This document shows positions 44,450 through 55,979 of a stretch of DNA of 64,000 bases, one piece after another. The notes under the pieces are model-generated. The model saw nothing but the letters and a program-made list of their open reading frames with translations. It was not told where the DNA came from and ran no database searches. How positions within the stretch are numbered: the first letter of the stretch is position 1; the number at the start of each line of letters is the position of its first letter. The translations under genes were made by a program, and so were the position numbers. Location of the stretch: contig NZ_LR134338.1 of NCBI RefSeq assembly GCF_900637055.1, forward strand, positions 227,501 through 291,500, in the 5' to 3' direction. Source of the stretch: Brevibacillus brevis (GTDB lineage Bacteria > Bacillota > Bacilli > Brevibacillales > Brevibacillaceae).

Positions 44450-44818
44450 ATGATCCAAACTCAGACGAGATTGGCTGTTGCTGACAACTCCGGTGCAAAG
44501 GAACTCATGTGCATCAAGGTTCTGGGTGGTTCCGGTCGTAAAACGGCGAACATCGGTGATGTTATCGTGTGCTCCGTAAAATCCGCTACACCCGGCGGCG
44601 TTGTCAAGAAAGGTCAAGTAGTTAAAGCGGTAGTAGTACGCACAGTAAGTGGCGTTCGTCGTAACGATGGTTCTTACATCCGTTTCGATGAGAACGCAGC
44701 TGTAGTTATCAAAGACGATCAATCCCCTCGTGGTACTCGTATCTTTGGACCTGTGGCTCGTGAGCTCCGTGACAAGGATTTCATGAAGATCATCTCTCTG
44801 GCTCCAGAGGTTATCTAA
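44450..44818 (+). CDS. rplN: 50S ribosomal protein L14
   Basis: Contacts the small subunit. 122 residues, the fixed length of the family, with [18 protein letters not shown] start and [11 protein letters not shown] (about 98-108). Normal site AAGGAGG. Confidence 0.97.
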   Translation: MIQTQTRLAVADNSGAKELMCIKVLGGSGRKTANIGDVIVCSVKSATPGGVVKKGQVVKAVVVRTVSGVRRNDGSYIRFDENAAVVIKDDQSPRGTRIFGPVARELRDKDFMKIISLAPEVI

Positions 44819-44867
44819 TTGAACGGCAAAACTCAGGCAGTTTGTTCGATAGGAGGTGCACCAAGCG

Positions 44868-45182
44868 ATGCACGTTAAAAAAGGCGACACTGTTATCGTA
44901 AATGCGGGCAAAGATAAAGGCAAAAAAGGTCGCGTTCTCGCTGCTTATCCAAAGAAAGAACGCGTTCTGGTTGAAGGTATCAACCTCGTGAAGAAACACA
45001 GCCGTCCGTCCCAAGCTAACCCGCAAGGTGGCATTGTGACTCAAGAAGCAGCTATTCACGTATCCAACGTATCTTTGATCGATCCGAAGTCCGGAAAAGC
45101 TACTCGCATCGGTTACAAAGTTTTGGATAACGGCAAGAAAGTTCGGTACGCGAAAAAGTCTGGCGAAGTACTCGACAAGTAG
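44868..45182 (+). CDS. rplX: 50S ribosomal protein L24
   Basis: Assembly initiator, 104 residues, with a KOW motif ([19 protein letters not shown], about 3-21). ATG 44868 follows AGGAGGTG by nine bases; the in-frame GTG at 44856 is part of that site and is rejected as the start. Confidence 0.97.
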   Translation: MHVKKGDTVIVNAGKDKGKKGRVLAAYPKKERVLVEGINLVKKHSRPSQANPQGGIVTQEAAIHVSNVSLIDPKSGKATRIGYKVLDNGKKVRYAKKSGEVLDK

Positions 45183-45208
45183 TCAGGTTGGAAAGGAGGA
45201 TATCCTAG

Positions 45209-45751
45209 ATGGCAACAAGATTGAAAGAAAAGTATACGAGCGAAATCGTGCCTAGCTTGATGAGCAAGTTCAGCTACACTTCCATCATGCAAGTGCCGAA
45301 AGTAGAAAAGATCATCATCAATATGGGTGTTGGCGAAGCGGTAGCTAACGCTAAGTCCTTGGATACTGCAATTGAAGACCTGCAAATCATCGCTGGTCAA
45401 AAGCCTGTAGTAACAAAGGCTAAGAAATCCATCGCGGGTTTCAAATTGCGTGAAGGTATGCCGATCGGTGCGAAGGTTACTCTGCGCGGCGAGCGTATGT
45501 ACCACTTCCTCGACAAATTGATGAACGTATCTCTCCCGCGTGTTCGTGACTTCCGTGGAATTTCTTCCAAGGCTTTTGACGGTCGCGGTAACTACACACT
45601 CGGTCTGAAGGAACAACTGATCTTCCCTGAGATCGAGTACGATAAAATTGATAAAGTTCGCGGTATGGACATCGTAATTGTTACTTCCGCGAAAACGGAT
45701 GAGGAAGCTCGTGAGTTGCTGACTCAAATGGGTATGCCATTCCGTAAATAA
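45209..45751 (+). CDS. rplE: 50S ribosomal protein L5
   Basis: Binds 5S rRNA and the P-site tRNA region. 180 residues with MGVGEA (about 39-44), [14 protein letters not shown] (about 132-145) and the C-terminal MGMPFRK. Start after AAGGAGGATA. Confidence 0.97.
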   Translation: MATRLKEKYTSEIVPSLMSKFSYTSIMQVPKVEKIIINMGVGEAVANAKSLDTAIEDLQIIAGQKPVVTKAKKSIAGFKLREGMPIGAKVTLRGERMYHFLDKLMNVSLPRVRDFRGISSKAFDGRGNYTLGLKEQLIFPEIEYDKIDKVRGMDIVIVTSAKTDEEARELLTQMGMPFRK

Positions 45752-45775
45752 ACCCACTCGTAAGGAGGGAAGAAT

Positions 45776-45961
45776 GTGGCAAAGAAATCTATGATCATCA
45801 AGCAACAGCGGCAGCCGAAGTTTGCAGTACGCGCGTACACTCGTTGCGAGCGTTGCGGACGTCCTCACTCCGTATTGCGCAAATTCAAACTCTGCCGTAT
45901 TTGCTTCCGTGAACTTGCTTATAAAGGTCAAATTCCAGGCGTGAAAAAAGCAAGCTGGTAA
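45776..45961 (+). CDS. rpsN: 30S ribosomal protein S14, zinc type (S14Z)
   Basis: The 61-residue short form has CERC (about residues 24-27) and CRIC (about 40-43), the four zinc ligands. Start is GTG after AAGGAGG. Gram-positives often carry a second, zinc-free form elsewhere, which is not in this window. Confidence 0.96.
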   Translation: MAKKSMIIKQQRQPKFAVRAYTRCERCGRPHSVLRKFKLCRICFRELAYKGQIPGVKKASW

Positions 45962-45988
45962 TTTGAAACGGGAAGGAGGTTTTCTCTC

Positions 45989-46387
45989 ATGGTTATGACT
46001 GATCCAATCGCAGATATGTTGACTCGCATCCGTAACGCCAACATGGTTCGCCACGAGAAAGTGGAAATCCCGGCGTCTACCATCAAGAAGGAAATCGCGC
46101 GCATTCTTAAAGAAGAAGGCTTCATCCGCGATGCGGAGTTTGTTGAAGACAACAAACAAGGAATCATCCGCGTATTCCTGAAGTACGGTGCTAACAACGA
46201 GCGCGTCATCACAGGTCTGAAGCGTATCTCCAAACCAGGTCTTCGTGTATATGCGAAAAACAACGAAGTACCAAAGGTTTTGGGTGGCCTCGGTTGCGCG
46301 ATCATCTCTACATCCACTGGTGTAATGACTGACAAACAAGCTCGTCAAGCACATGTTGGTGGAGAAGTTCTTGCATACGTTTGGTAA
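45989..46387 (+). CDS. rpsH: 30S ribosomal protein S8
   Basis: Central-domain binder. 132 residues with the C-terminal [18 protein letters not shown] (about 104-121). ATG 45989 is nine bases from AAGGAGG; ATG 45995 would be 15 bases away. B. subtilis S8 has the same [11 protein letters not shown] start. Confidence 0.96.
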   Translation: MVMTDPIADMLTRIRNANMVRHEKVEIPASTIKKEIARILKEEGFIRDAEFVEDNKQGIIRVFLKYGANNERVITGLKRISKPGLRVYAKNNEVPKVLGGLGCAIISTSTGVMTDKQARQAHVGGEVLAYVW

Positions 46388-46422
46388 TTAACAGATTGTA
46401 AATAGCACAGGAGGTGCACCAC

Positions 46423-46959
46423 ATGTCTCGTGTCGGTAGAAAACCGATCGTGGTACCTGCAGGCGTTACCCTCACTCTGAACGGAACTGAGCTGACGGTA
46501 AAGGGCCCTAAGGGTCAACTCGTTCGTAGCTTCCATGAAGATATCAAAATCAACATCGCTGAAAACGAAGTAATCGTTGAGCGTCCAAGCGATAACAAAC
46601 TTCACCGTTCCCTGCATGGTACAACTCGTGCGCTGGTATCCAACATGGTAACTGGCGTATCCGAAGGCTTCACTCGTACCCTGGAACTGGTCGGTGTAGG
46701 TTACCGTGCTGCCAAGTCTGGCAACGGTGTTACTCTCTCTCTTGGTTTCTCCCACCCAGTGGAAGTTACTCCAGAAGAGGGTATCGAAATCGATGTACCA
46801 AACCAAACCACTTTGGTGGTAAAAGGTATCAACAAAGAGCGCGTAGGCCAAGTTGCTGCTGAAATCCGTTCTCTGCGTAAACCTGAGCCATACAAAGGTA
46901 AAGGTATCAAGTACAGCGATGAAGTTGTTCGTCGTAAAGAAGGTAAAAAAGGTAAATAA
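46423..46959 (+). CDS. rplF: 50S ribosomal protein L6
   Basis: Close to the factor-binding site. 178 residues, duplicated fold, with the second-repeat marker [13 protein letters not shown] (about 153-165). ATG 46423 follows AGGAGGTG; GTG 46414 is part of that site. Confidence 0.97.
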   Translation: MSRVGRKPIVVPAGVTLTLNGTELTVKGPKGQLVRSFHEDIKINIAENEVIVERPSDNKLHRSLHGTTRALVSNMVTGVSEGFTRTLELVGVGYRAAKSGNGVTLSLGFSHPVEVTPEEGIEIDVPNQTTLVVKGINKERVGQVAAEIRSLRKPEPYKGKGIKYSDEVVRRKEGKKGK

Positions 46960-46991
46960 GCTTCTAGCTTCATGAGAAAGGAGGCCGCTTA

Positions 46992-47354
46992 ATGTTTACG
47001 AAAGCTGATAAAAACAAAGCTCGGAAAAAACGCCACCTGCGAATCCGCAAACGCGTGATTGGTTCTACCATTCGCCCGCGTCTGAACGTTTTCCGTTCTT
47101 CTAAGCATATCTACGCTCAATTGATCGATGATGCAACTGGCGTAACACTGGTATCTGCATCTTCTTTGGATAAAGAGCTGGGCCTGAAAAATGGCGCTAA
47201 CGTGGAAGCTGCTACAGCTGTTGGCACACTGATCGCTAAGCGTGCACAAGAAAAAGGTGCGACAGAAGTGATTTTTGACCGCGGTGGTTACATTTATCAT
47301 GGACGTATTAAAGCACTGGCAGAAGCAGCTCGTGAAGCTGGTCTGCAATTCTAA
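46992..47354 (+). CDS. rplR: 50S ribosomal protein L18
   Basis: Binds 5S rRNA with L5. 120 residues with the arginine-rich N-terminal stretch ([18 protein letters not shown], about 9-26) and [20 protein letters not shown] (about 96-115). Confidence 0.97.
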   Translation: MFTKADKNKARKKRHLRIRKRVIGSTIRPRLNVFRSSKHIYAQLIDDATGVTLVSASSLDKELGLKNGANVEAATAVGTLIAKRAQEKGATEVIFDRGGYIYHGRIKALAEAAREAGLQF

Positions 47355-47372
47355 CAACAAGGAGGGTAAGGA

Positions 47373-47870
47373 ATGCGTATCGACCCTAGCAAATTAGAGC
47401 TCGAAGAAAAAGTAGTCGCAGTTAACCGTGTAGCAAAAACGGTTAAAGGTGGACGTCGTATGAGCTTCAGCGCCTTGGTTGTTGTGGGAGACCGTAACGG
47501 CCACGTAGGTGCTGGTATGGGTAAAGCTCAAGAAGTTCCAGACGCCATTCGCAAAGCGATTGACGACGCTAAGAAAAAATTGATCCGTGTACCGATGAGA
47601 GGAACAACTGTTCCGCACGAAGTAATGTGCCAATTCGGTGCTGGTAAAGTTCTGATCAAACCTGCTGCTCCAGGTACTGGAGTTATCGCTGGTGGACCTG
47701 TTCGTGCCGTTCTCGAACTGGCAGGTGTAGGTGACATTTTGAGTAAGTCTCTTGGTTCCAACAATCCTATCAACATGGTCAACGCTACGCTGGAAGGCCT
47801 CGGTCGTCTGAAAACAGCGGAAGATGTCGCGAAATTGCGCGGTAAGACTGTTGACGAGTTGTTGGGTTAA
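47373..47870 (+). CDS. rpsE: 30S ribosomal protein S5
   Basis: Lines the mRNA entry and affects fidelity. 165 residues with the double-stranded RNA-binding-like fold and [20 protein letters not shown] (about 25-44), the spectinomycin-resistance loop, which looks wild type. Confidence 0.97.
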
Positions 47871-47886
47871 TAAGGAGGGAATGAAC

Positions 47887-48072
47887 ATGGCAAAATTGCA
47901 AATCACCCTCAAACGCAGCCTGATCGGTCGTACAGTAGATCAGCAAGACACTGTTAAAGCTCTGGGTCTTCGCAAAATTAACTCCACTGTAGTGAAGGAA
48001 GATAATCCTGCAATTCGTGGAATGGTTTTCAAAGTGAAGCACTTGGTAGAAGTGAAAGAAGTAGAAGCTTAA
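47887..48072 (+). CDS. rpmD: 50S ribosomal protein L30
   Basis: 61 residues, [15 protein letters not shown] start. ATG 47887 is six bases after the AAGGAGGGA site that ends at 47880; ATG 47881 directly abuts it and is unlikely. Located between rpsE and rplO as usual. Confidence 0.95.
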
Positions 48073-48105
48073 TTGAACATCTCAATTAGTTAGGAGGTGC
48101 AACGT

Positions 48106-48546
48106 ATGAAATTGCATGAACTGCAACCTGCAGAAGGATCCCGTCACACTCGTAAGCGCATCGGTCGCGGTATCGGTAGCGGTACTGGCAAAACTGCTGG
48201 TAAAGGTCACAAAGGTCAAAACGCTCGTTCCGGCGGAGGTGTTCGCCCAGGATTCGAGGGTGGTCAAAACCCATTGTACCGTCGTCTGCCTAAGCGTGGT
48301 TTCACTAACATCAGCCGCAAAGAATTTGCGATTGTTAGCTTGGACGCGCTGAACCGTTTCGAAGAGGGCACTGTAGTAACACCTGAGCTGTTGAAAGAAA
48401 CTGGTGTTATCAGCGCGCTGCGCGACGGTGTTAAGGTTCTTGCTAACGGTGAACTGACTGTGAAGCTGACTGTTAAAGCTCACAAGTTCTCCGGAGCTGC
48501 TGCTGAGAAGATCGCACAAGTCGGTGGAACAACCGAGGTGATCTAA
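48106..48546 (+). CDS. rplO: 50S ribosomal protein L15
   Basis: Late assembly protein. 146 residues with the glycine-rich N-terminal extension ([19 protein letters not shown], about 22-40) and [18 protein letters not shown] (about 53-70). ATG 48106 follows AGGAGGTG. Its TAA overlaps the secY start. Confidence 0.97.
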
Positions 48547-49841
48547 TGTTAGCGTCCTTAACTAACATTTTTAAAATTAGCGACCTTCGTCGCAAAATCC
48601 TTTTTACGCTCATGATGCTGGTTGTTTTCCGGATCGGAAGCTTTGTGCCAGTTCCTAACGTAAATGTCGAGTTGTTTCAGCAGAATACAAACCAACTACT
48701 GGGCTTGTTGAACACCTTCTCAGGTGGAGCACTGCAAAACTTCTCGATTTTTGCCATGGGTATCATGCCGTACATTACGGCATCGATTATCATGCAGCTG
48801 ATGTCCATGGATGTTGTGCCTAAGCTTACGCAATGGGCTCGTGAAGGGGAAGTTGGCCGTCGCAAGATTGCCACTGTTACCCGTTACGCTACAATTATCC
48901 TTGGTTTGATTCAGTCTGTAGGGATGACGATTGGATTCAACAATATGGCGCCTGGTTTGTTAAACGACACGTCGGTTGGCAGCTATGCACTCATTGCGTT
49001 GACATTGACAGCTGGGACCGCATTCATGATGTGGATGGGGGAACAGATTACGGAGAAGGGTATCGGTAACGGGATTTCGATCCTGATCGTTGCCGGGATC
49101 GTTGCTGGACTGCCTAATGCGGCTACGACGATCTACACCACGATGTTTGGTGATCCATCTGTAAACATCTTCTTCAGCATCGTCAAAGTTCTGCTTATCC
49201 TATTGGTGGTCCTCGCCATTATTGTCGGGGTTATCTTTATGCAGCAAGGTCTTCGTAAGATTCCAGTGCAATATGCGAAGCGAGTGGTTGGACGCAAAAT
49301 GTACGGTGGTCAATCTACCCACATTCCGCTGAAAATCAACTCTGCTGGTGTTATTCCTGTTATCTTTGCGGTATCGCTGGTAATGTTCCCGTCAACGATT
49401 GCTCAGTTCTGGGTGGATGCATCTGGACAAGGATTTGCTAACTGGATTTATCAGAACTTCCAAGTCAACAAACCATTAGGAATGACGCTTTACGCTATCT
49501 TGATTCTCGGATTCACCTACTTCTACACATTCGTACAGATCAACCCTGTACAAATGGCAGAAAACATGAGAAAAAATGGCGGTTACATTCCTGGTATCCG
49601 ACCTGGTAAAAACACTGAGGTATTCATTACTCGTACATTAAACCGGTTAACATTGGCGGGCGCTTTGTTCCTGATGACAATTGCCATTTTGCCATTCTTC
49701 TTCGGTAGTATTGCAAACTTGCCGCAATCCATTTTCATCGGCGGTACATCGCTCTTGATCGTGGTCGGGGTATGTTTGGATACAATGAAGCAGATTGAAA
49801 GTCAAATGATCAAACGCCACTACCAAGGGTTTATCAAGTAA
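48546..49841 (+). CDS. secY: Preprotein translocase subunit SecY
   Basis: Core of the Sec channel, 431 residues and ten membrane spans. Visible marks are the plug-region GGALQNFSIFAMGIMPYI (about 59-76), the pore helices, and a positively charged tail ending KRHYQGFIK. Translation is coupled to rplO through TAATG. With secE at 20763 the window has both core parts. Confidence 0.97.
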   Translation: MLASLTNIFKISDLRRKILFTLMMLVVFRIGSFVPVPNVNVELFQQNTNQLLGLLNTFSGGALQNFSIFAMGIMPYITASIIMQLMSMDVVPKLTQWAREGEVGRRKIATVTRYATIILGLIQSVGMTIGFNNMAPGLLNDTSVGSYALIALTLTAGTAFMMWMGEQITEKGIGNGISILIVAGIVAGLPNAATTIYTTMFGDPSVNIFFSIVKVLLILLVVLAIIVGVIFMQQGLRKIPVQYAKRVVGRKMYGGQSTHIPLKINSAGVIPVIFAVSLVMFPSTIAQFWVDASGQGFANWIYQNFQVNKPLGMTLYAILILGFTYFYTFVQINPVQMAENMRKNGGYIPGIRPGKNTEVFITRTLNRLTLAGALFLMTIAILPFFFGSIANLPQSIFIGGTSLLIVVGVCLDTMKQIESQMIKRHYQGFIK

Positions 49842-49844
49842 TGA

Positions 49845-50546
<702 letters not shown>

Positions 50547-50552
50547 TTGCGA

Positions 50553-51299
50553 ATGATTATCCTAAAGTCGAAAGCAGAACTTGAGGTTATGCGCGAAGCT
50601 GGTCGTATCGTCGCACTCACCCATCAAGAACTGGCCAAGGCGATCAAGCCTGGTGTCACGACGAAGCAGCTAGACGAAATTGCCGAGACCTTTATTCGAA
50701 GCATGGGAGCAATTCCATCGTTTAAAGGCTATGGTGGCTTTCCAGGAAGTATCTGTGCTTCAGTCAATGAAGAACTCGTACACGGGATCCCAGGTAAACG
50801 GGCGTTGCAAGAAGGAGACATTATTAGTATCGACATCGGTGCCCAGTTTCAGGGTTACCATGGCGACTCCGCTTGGACGTATCCGGTCGGTAAGATTTCA
50901 ACAGAAAACCAGAAGCTGCTCAGAGTAACGGAAGAGTCGTTGTACAAGGGGCTTGAAAAAGCTGTTCCGGGTGGACGCTTATCCGATATCTCTCATGCGA
51001 TTCAGGTTCATGCAGAAGCTGCCGGCTTCACACTCGTTCGCGAGTATGTGGGGCATGGGATCGGGCAAAACTTGCACGAAGATCCGCAGGTTCCTAACTA
51101 CGGCCCTCCTGATCGAGGACCACGGTTAAAACCAGGCATGGTGTTGGCAATTGAGCCAATGGTAAATGCCGGCGAACGTTATGTCCGCACATTGGAGGAC
51201 AATTGGACGGTAGTAACAGTGGATCGGAAAACTTGTGCTCATTTTGAACACACCATCGCGATTACGGAAGATGGCTATGAGATTTTTACACGGACATAA
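50553..51299 (+). CDS. map: Methionine aminopeptidase, type I
   Basis: Removes N-terminal Met. The 248-residue protein has the metal ligands in [17 protein letters not shown] (aspartates near 93 and 104), the histidine in [15 protein letters not shown] (near 167) and glutamates in LAIEPM and [11 protein letters not shown] 50553 was preferred over the in-frame TTG at 50547, on spacing to the GAGGG site. Confidence 0.95.
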   Translation: MIILKSKAELEVMREAGRIVALTHQELAKAIKPGVTTKQLDEIAETFIRSMGAIPSFKGYGGFPGSICASVNEELVHGIPGKRALQEGDIISIDIGAQFQGYHGDSAWTYPVGKISTENQKLLRVTEESLYKGLEKAVPGGRLSDISHAIQVHAEAAGFTLVREYVGHGIGQNLHEDPQVPNYGPPDRGPRLKPGMVLAIEPMVNAGERYVRTLEDNWTVVTVDRKTCAHFEHTIAITEDGYEIFTRT

Positions 51300-51363
51300 A
51301 AACGGTAGTTCCGAACGGTTCGGGATTGTCGTCCAACGTGTCGACGATAAGTTCGTTGTGTGA
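51277..51363 (+). pseudogene. Possible relic of a KOW-domain RNA-binding gene
   Basis: A 28-codon open frame starts inside the end of map and runs to TGA at 51361. Its end, RFGIVVQRVDDKFVV, resembles the middle of the small KOW proteins that lie between map and infA in many Bacilli, with the pattern FxVIVxxVDDRFVLV. The gap is only 118 bases, too short for the full gene. It may be a relic or chance. Confidence 0.3.
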
Positions 51364-51417
51364 TCATTTCGCAAAACTCATGGTCCGACTGAAGAGCAGA
51401 AGAAAGGAGAGTTTACC

Positions 51418-51636
51418 ATGGCAAAAGATGATGTAATTGAGGTGGAAGGTACGGTAATCGAACCTTTGCCAAATGCTATGTTTCGAGTAGAATTAGAGAA
51501 TGGACATAAAGTCCTCGCTCACGTCTCTGGAAAAATCCGCATGCACTTTATCCGTATCCTGCCGGGGGATAAAGTAACTGTTGAACTGTCGCCGTACGAC
51601 TTAACCCGCGGACGTATTACGTACCGCTATAAATAG
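51418..51636 (+). CDS. infA: Translation initiation factor IF-1
   Basis: Small OB-fold factor that binds the A site at initiation. The 72-residue length and sequence ([13 protein letters not shown] to RGRITYRYK) are standard. GGAGAG site ten bases upstream. Followed by rpmJ after 34 bases. Confidence 0.98.
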   Translation: MAKDDVIEVEGTVIEPLPNAMFRVELENGHKVLAHVSGKIRMHFIRILPGDKVTVELSPYDLTRGRITYRYK

Positions 51637-51652
51637 TAAGCAAAACCCCTAG

Positions 51653-51784
<132 letters not shown>

Positions 51785-51805
51785 ACAAGGAGGTGCTTTT
51801 GACAC

Positions 51806-52174
51806 ATGGCACGTATTGCAGGCGTAGACTTGCCGCGCGAAAAACGCGTTGAAGTTGCTCTTACCTACATTTTTGGTATTGGCCGCCCCACGTCTCAAAA
51901 AATTCTGTCCGCTACTGGCGTAGACATGAACACTCGTGTTCGCGATCTGACAGAAGATGAAGTGAACAAACTTCGTGAGTACATCGACAAAACTGTGAAG
52001 GTGGAAGGTGACCTCCGTCGTGAGATCTCCCTCAACATCAAGCGTCTGATGGAAATCGGTTGCTTCCGTGGCATCCGTCATCGTCGTGGACTTCCAGTTC
52101 GCGGTCAACGTTCTAAAACAAATGCTCGTACGCGTAAAGGTCCACGCCGTACAGTAGCAAACAAGAAGAAGTAA
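51806..52174 (+). CDS. rpsM: 30S ribosomal protein S13
   Basis: Head protein that contacts the P-site tRNA and forms bridges. 122 residues with the helix-two-turns-helix region ([15 protein letters not shown], about 16-30) and the C-terminal [18 protein letters not shown] (about 99-116). Confidence 0.97.
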
Positions 52175-52190
52175 AGGAGGGTAATCTGAC

Positions 52191-52592
52191 ATGGCGAAAA
52201 GAAAACAAGCTACAGCAACTCGTACCCGTCGTCGTGACCGTAAGAATGTTGAAGTCGGCGTAGCACACATCCGTTCTACTTTCAACAACACGATCGTCAC
52301 TATCACGGATCCACACGGTAACGCGATCTCTTGGTCCAGTGCTGGTTCCCTCGGCTTCAAAGGCTCCCGTAAAAGCACTCCATTTGCTGCGCAAATGGCT
52401 GCTGAAGCGGCTGCACGCGTTGCTATGGAACACGGCATGCGTTCCCTTGAAGTATCAGTAAAAGGCCCAGGTGCAGGTCGTGAAGCTGCGATCCGTTCCC
52501 TGCAAGCAACTGGTCTTGAAGTGAACATGATTAAAGACGTGACGCCAATTCCGCACAACGGTTGCCGTCCACCAAAACGTCGCCGCGTGTAA
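52191..52592 (+). CDS. rpsK: 30S ribosomal protein S11
   Basis: Platform protein. 133 residues with [15 protein letters not shown] (about 25-39) and the end [23 protein letters not shown] site. A hairpin-containing 156-base spacer follows before rpoA. Confidence 0.97.
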   Translation: MAKRKQATATRTRRRDRKNVEVGVAHIRSTFNNTIVTITDPHGNAISWSSAGSLGFKGSRKSTPFAAQMAAEAAARVAMEHGMRSLEVSVKGPGAGREAAIRSLQATGLEVNMIKDVTPIPHNGCRPPKRRRV

Positions 52593-52691
52593 CTGGTTTA
52601 TATCGTTCAGAACATGTCCATACTAGAATGGTAAATTCTGATTTATAGCTTGTCATGCACGCAAACGGTAAACCGCCGGGGAAATTCCTGA

Positions 52692-52712
52692 GTGGGCACG
52701 TATGCGGCCCAC
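52692..52712 (+). other. Hairpin in the rpsK-rpoA spacer
   Basis: GTGGGC (52692-52697) pairs with GCCCAC (52707-52712), with a 9-base loop. No T run. It lies about 35 bases before the rpoA start and may affect translation or stability. Confidence 0.6.
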
Positions 52713-52748
52713 CCAAGGATTTCGACGTTTTGAAGGAGGGTTTGTTTA

Positions 52749-53693
52749 ATGATAGAAATAGAAAAACCAAAAATCGAGGTTGTGGAAGTTAGCGACGACA
52801 ACTCGTATGGAAAGTTTGTTGTAGAACCTCTAGAGCGCGGATACGGAACTACCCTTGGCAACTCGCTGAGACGAATTCTTCTTTCGTCCTTGCCAGGCGC
52901 GGCAGTTCGTACTGTTCAAATCGATGGGGTTCTTCACGAATTCTCTACGGTTGAAGGCGTCGTTGAAGATGTAACCGAGATCATCCTGAACATCAAAGGC
53001 TTGGCGCTGAAGATCCATTCCGATGAAGAAAAAGTAATCGAGATCGATGCAGAAGGCGAAGGCGTTGTCAAAGCGGGAGATATCCGTGCTGACAGTGATG
53101 TGGAGGTCTTAAACCCTGATCTTCATATTGCAACGTTGGCCAATGGCGGTCGTCTGCATATCCGCATGACAGCTGGACGTGGTCGTGGTTATGTTCAATC
53201 TGACGGAAACAAATCTGAGGATCTACCTATTGGTGTGATTCCGATTGATTCGATCTACACGCCGATCAAGCGCGTTAACTATCAAGTGGAAAATACCCGT
53301 GTAGGGCAAATGACCAACTATGACAAGTTAACACTTGAGGTTTGGACTAACGGTAGCATCAGTCCGGAAGAAGCCGTGAGTCTCGGCGCTAAAATCATGA
53401 CGGAGCACCTGAACCTGTTCGTCGGTCTGACTGACGAGGCGAAGGATGCAGAAATCATGGTAGAGAAGGAAGAGGACAAGAAAGAGAAAGTCTTGGAGAT
53501 GACTATCGAAGAGCTCGATCTTTCTGTTCGTTCCTACAACTGCTTGAAGCGTGCCGGTATTAATACCGTGCAAGAGCTGACGCAGAAGACCGAAGAGGAC
53601 ATGATGAAAGTACGCAATCTGGGGCGCAAATCTCTTGAAGAAGTTCAAGAAAAGTTAGCTGAACTGGGCCTGTCCCTGCGCAGTGACGACTAG
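52749..53693 (+). CDS. rpoA: DNA-directed RNA polymerase subunit alpha
   Basis: Assembly platform of polymerase, and the UP-element and regulator target. The 314-residue protein has the NTD (about 1-228, [20 protein letters not shown] near 33) and, after an acidic linker, the CTD (about 250-308, [17 protein letters not shown]). It lies between rpsK and rplQ, the alpha operon order. Confidence 0.98.
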
Positions 53694-53749
53694 AGTAGCA
53701 AACCAAGAAGCAAACTTTTGTTCTCTCGATTAAGAGGGAGGTAAACCAC

Positions 53750-54109
53750 ATGGCACAACGTAAATTGGGTCGTCGTAGCTCAGCTCGTAAAGCGCTGTTC
53801 CGCGACTTGGTAACAGACCTGATCATCAACGAGCGCATCGAAACTACAGAGATGAAGGCGAAAGAACTGCGCCCAATCGCTGAAAAAATGATCACGCTCG
53901 CGAAACGTGGCGATCTGCATGCTCGCCGTCAAGTTGCTGCTTTCGTTCGCAAAGAAGTTGCGAATGCTGAAGGCCGCGATGCTGTTCAAAAACTGTTCGA
54001 TGAAATCGCACCTCGCTTCAAAGAGCGCAACGGTGGATACACTCGTATCCTGAAAGCCGGCCCTCGCCGTGGCGACGCTGCTCCAATGGCGTACATCGAA
54101 TTCGTTTAA
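53750..54109 (+). CDS. rplQ: 50S ribosomal protein L17
   Basis: 119 residues, [20 protein letters not shown] start and the ending [12 protein letters not shown]. It is the last r-protein gene of the cluster, followed by a terminator. Confidence 0.97.
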
Positions 54110-54160
54110 TACATGTAAACTGGTCGTTTATTCAGGTTTCAAGCCTGGTAGATTACCGCG

Positions 54161-54214
54161 AAAAGGGTGGGGGCAGATCTGGTCATAGGCTGGACTCTGA
54201 TTCAACCCTTTTTT
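54161..54214 (+). terminator. Terminator after the S10-spc-alpha cluster
   Basis: AAAAGGGT (54161-54168) pairs with ACCCTTTT (54205-54212) around a long loop that has its own CAGA/TCTG pairing, followed by a T run. Confidence 0.75.
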
Positions 54215-54277
54215 CCTTTCTTATCGAAATCCTGCTAGTCAGTTCCCTGTGAAGGCTGGGGAGGTTGTGAATGCCTC

Positions 54278-55129
54278 ATGAATGAAGATAACCTGCTGGC
54301 ATTGCGAGATGTTTCTTATACCTACGATGGTGAGGATGGCCAACGGGTTCCGGTATTACAAGGTGTTGATCTTACCATTCTAAAAGGTTCCTTTGTATCC
54401 GTACTGGGTCACAACGGTTCCGGTAAATCTACGATGGCAAAGCTGATGAATGCTCTGTTGCTTCCAGAAGGCGGCACAGTACTTATCAGTGGAATGGATA
54501 CGAAAGATGGGGAGCTGCTTTGGGAAATTCGACGACATGTTGGCATGGTCTTTCAGAACCCGGACAATCAGATTGTTGGGGCTACAGTGGAAGATGATGT
54601 CGCCTTTGGCCTAGAAAACATGGGTGTGGACCCCAAAGAGATGCGAGATCGTATTGATGAGGCGCTCGTTTCTGTAGGAATGGAGTCTTATTTACAGGCA
54701 CAACCACATCGTCTGTCTGGTGGACAAAAGCAGCGAGTGGCGATCGCAGGGATTATGGCGATGCGGCCTTCTGTCATCATCTTGGATGAAGCGACAGCGA
54801 TGCTTGATCCACAAGGGAGAATGGAAGTGCTGAATCTGGCTCGTCAACTGAACCGTGACGAGGGACTCACGATCATTAACATTACCCATTTTCCGGAAGA
54901 AGCTATCTATTCGGATAAGGTCATCGTCATGAATGCGGGTGAAGTCCTGATGGAAGGCAAACCGAGTGAAGTGTTTAATGAGGTAGATCGTTTGAAACAG
55001 GTGGGACTGGATGTGCCATTTGCCGTTCGACTGCGACACGCACTTCATTCCAAAGGGATTGATTTACCGTTTGTCCTGCATCAAGAGGAGCTGGTGGAGC
55101 ACGTATGCAAATTACTTTTGACCAAGTAA
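54278..55129 (+). CDS. ecfA1: ECF transporter ATP-binding protein EcfA1
   Basis: One of the two ATPases of the shared energising module of energy-coupling factor transporters, used by S components for vitamins and metals. The 283-residue protein has Walker A GHNGSGKST (about 43-51), Q-loop FQNPDNQ, signature LSGGQKQRV (near 146) and Walker B VIILDEAT. It overlaps ecfA2 by 25 bases, so the two are coupled. Start ATG 54278 follows GGGGAGG. Confidence 0.93.
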   Translation: MNEDNLLALRDVSYTYDGEDGQRVPVLQGVDLTILKGSFVSVLGHNGSGKSTMAKLMNALLLPEGGTVLISGMDTKDGELLWEIRRHVGMVFQNPDNQIVGATVEDDVAFGLENMGVDPKEMRDRIDEALVSVGMESYLQAQPHRLSGGQKQRVAIAGIMAMRPSVIILDEATAMLDPQGRMEVLNLARQLNRDEGLTIINITHFPEEAIYSDKVIVMNAGEVLMEGKPSEVFNEVDRLKQVGLDVPFAVRLRHALHSKGIDLPFVLHQEELVEHVCKLLLTK

Positions 55130-55977
55130 GCCATATCTACGCAAAGGGAACACCGTTCGAACGAGTTGCCTTACACAATATTTCGCTGACGATTCCATCC
55201 GGTTCGTTTGTCGGAATTATTGGCCACACGGGCTCGGGTAAGTCAACGCTGATTCAGCACTTGAACGGGTTGCTGATGCCTAGTACAGGGCAGATTACCC
55301 TGGGTGATGCGGTCATTACTCCAAAGCGGCGGTTACCCCATGCTCAAAGGCGCAATATTGGGCTCGTCTTTCAATATCCTGAACATCAGTTGTTTGAAGA
55401 AACGGTTGCGAAGGATGTTGCTTTTGGACCGCTCAACTTTGACTTGCCAACGGAGATGGTGGAAGCGCGTGTAAAGGAGTCCCTTGAAATTGTCGGCCTG
55501 GATTATGCCACGATCAAGGATCGCTCGCCGTTTCATTTGAGTGGCGGGCAAATGCGACGTGTTGCTTTGGCTGGTGTTCTTGCCATGCAGCCGAAGGTTC
55601 TGGTATTGGATGAACCAACTGCGGGTCTTGATCCTGCGGGACGAGTCACGATTCTGGAAGGGATCTACCGGATTCATCGGGAACAAAACCTCACGACACT
55701 ATTGGTAACGCACAGCATGGAAGAGGCAGCCCGCTATGCAGACTATTTGCTTGTGATGGCACAAGGTCAAGTAGCGTTGCAGGGGAAGCCGGAGGAAGTA
55801 TTCATGCAAGTGGTTCGTCTCCGAGAGCTGTCTTTGGATGTACCGGAAACGGTGGCTCTCGTATCGCAATTGAATCAAATGCTGCCGGACAAGGCTAGTC
55901 TGCCGAGCTCCCTTTATCGGGAGGAAGAGCTGATTGCCCATCTGCTGGAACGACTGTCCGTACCAAAGGAGGGCTAG
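55105..55977 (+). CDS. ecfA2: ECF transporter ATP-binding protein EcfA2
   Basis: Partner ATPase, 290 residues, with Walker A GHTGSGKST (about 39-47), Q-loop FQYPEHQ, signature LSGGQMRRV (near 145) and Walker B VLVLDEPT. ecfT starts two bases after its stop. Confidence 0.93.
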   Translation: MQITFDQVSHIYAKGTPFERVALHNISLTIPSGSFVGIIGHTGSGKSTLIQHLNGLLMPSTGQITLGDAVITPKRRLPHAQRRNIGLVFQYPEHQLFEETVAKDVAFGPLNFDLPTEMVEARVKESLEIVGLDYATIKDRSPFHLSGGQMRRVALAGVLAMQPKVLVLDEPTAGLDPAGRVTILEGIYRIHREQNLTTLLVTHSMEEAARYADYLLVMAQGQVALQGKPEEVFMQVVRLRELSLDVPETVALVSQLNQMLPDKASLPSSLYREEELIAHLLERLSVPKEG

Positions 55978-55979
55978 GC

